NCBI RefSeq assembly: GCF_007830235.1
Contig: NZ_VLKI01000001.1
Span: forward strand, 555,481-619,480
DNA from: Cytobacillus oceanisediminis
GTDB lineage: Bacteria; Bacillota; Bacilli; Bacillales; Cytobacillaceae
Direction: 5' to 3'
Length of the DNA: 64,000 nt
Positions 63,824-64,000 of this stretch are shown piece by piece. Position numbers and translations under genes: made by a program. Below the pieces are notes generated by a model, which saw only the letters and a program-made list of their open reading frames with translations, did no database searches and was not told where the DNA came from. Within the stretch, counting starts at the first letter, position 1. The number at the start of each line of letters is the position of its first letter.

Positions 63824-64000
63824 TTATTTTTCATGTATCTTTGAAATATATTGCTTTACGACTTCATACACATAATCCTGATTTGCTTCAGCGGTATTCG
63901 GATTATATTGGCCGCCATTTGTCTTATTATTGGATAGAACTCGTATCCCTAAAAATGGGACATCATATGCTTTGGCAATTTGGGCTGCTGCGGCACCTTC
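63824..64000 (-). CDS. MTA/SAH nucleosidase-like protein, C-terminal end (partial)
   Basis: Only the last 58 residues are inside the window; the gene continues to the right. EGAAAAQIAKAYDVPFLGIR matches the MEGAA segment of 5'-methylthioadenosine/S-adenosylhomocysteine nucleosidases and related purine phosphorylases. VLSNNKTNGGQYNPNTAEAN differs from the classical ALSDxA ending, suggesting the secreted or variant Bacillus group. Stop TAA at 63824. Confidence 0.7.
   Translation of the reverse strand, partial: EGAAAAQIAKAYDVPFLGIRVLSNNKTNGGQYNPNTAEANQDYVYEVVKQYISKIHEK

Overview
The window looks like chromosome of a low-GC, endospore-forming member of the Bacillaceae (Bacillus sensu lato, perhaps the Cytobacillus/Mesobacillus group; the genus is an inference). 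The grounds are a gerA-type germinant receptor operon, spoIIP, a Spo0E-like phosphatase, Spx, catDE/catR, YkvS and YrhK orthologues, strong AAGGAGG ribosome sites and many TTG/GTG starts. No rRNA, tRNA, CRISPR or prophage was seen.

Layout. 0-2.6 kb: two small proteins with acidic repetitive tails, a decayed aspartase, about 51-bp tandem repeats and a shortened YitT protein. 3-5.5 kb: a prolyl-4-hydroxylase-like dioxygenase whose terminator hairpin has been split by an IS3/IS150-type element. 5.5-12.5 kb: orphan trpB, an amine-oxidase remnant, the gerA-gerB-gerC operon and a Spo0E-like gene. 12.5-23.4 kb: a decayed MFS/NTF2-like pair, a cysteine hydrolase, mqo, a TetR-controlled ABC exporter, an Rrf2 gene broken by one stop codon, an Spx paralogue and peptidase E. 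23.6-28.8 kb: a complete sucrose operon (scrA-scrB-scrK) with its LacI-type repressor, three palindromic operators and a cre site. 29-36 kb: CysP/Pit-type permease, TerC-family protein, 6-phospho-beta-glucosidase with a MurR/RpiR regulator, and a Bcr/CflA efflux pump.

36-51.5 kb is rich in metal-related genes. A PIG-L-like protein, a C-terminally membrane-anchored solute-binding protein, two permeases and two ATPases are followed without a gap by csoR and copZ. A membrane-cupredoxin fusion is divergent from this set. Next come a second CsoR-family repressor with a MATE pump, spoIIP, a ferric-reductase-like membrane protein, a beta-propeller lipoprotein and a Met-rich multicopper oxidase. The shared theme suggests copper or metallophore handling, but that is inference.

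51.6-64 kb: small or unrecognised Bacillus proteins, an unusual HTH-coiled-coil-J-domain protein, a HAD phosphatase, a decayed ynfA, YkvS, YrhK, a ZIP transporter, the quinone-stress cluster (catD, catE, FMN reductase, catR) and the end of a nucleosidase gene at the right edge. A GC-rich interspersed repeat of about 180-250 bp occurs five times. Three copies have clear inverted termini; the other two are diverged. Several genes shorter than 60 codons were found by eye from ribosome sites and terminators.
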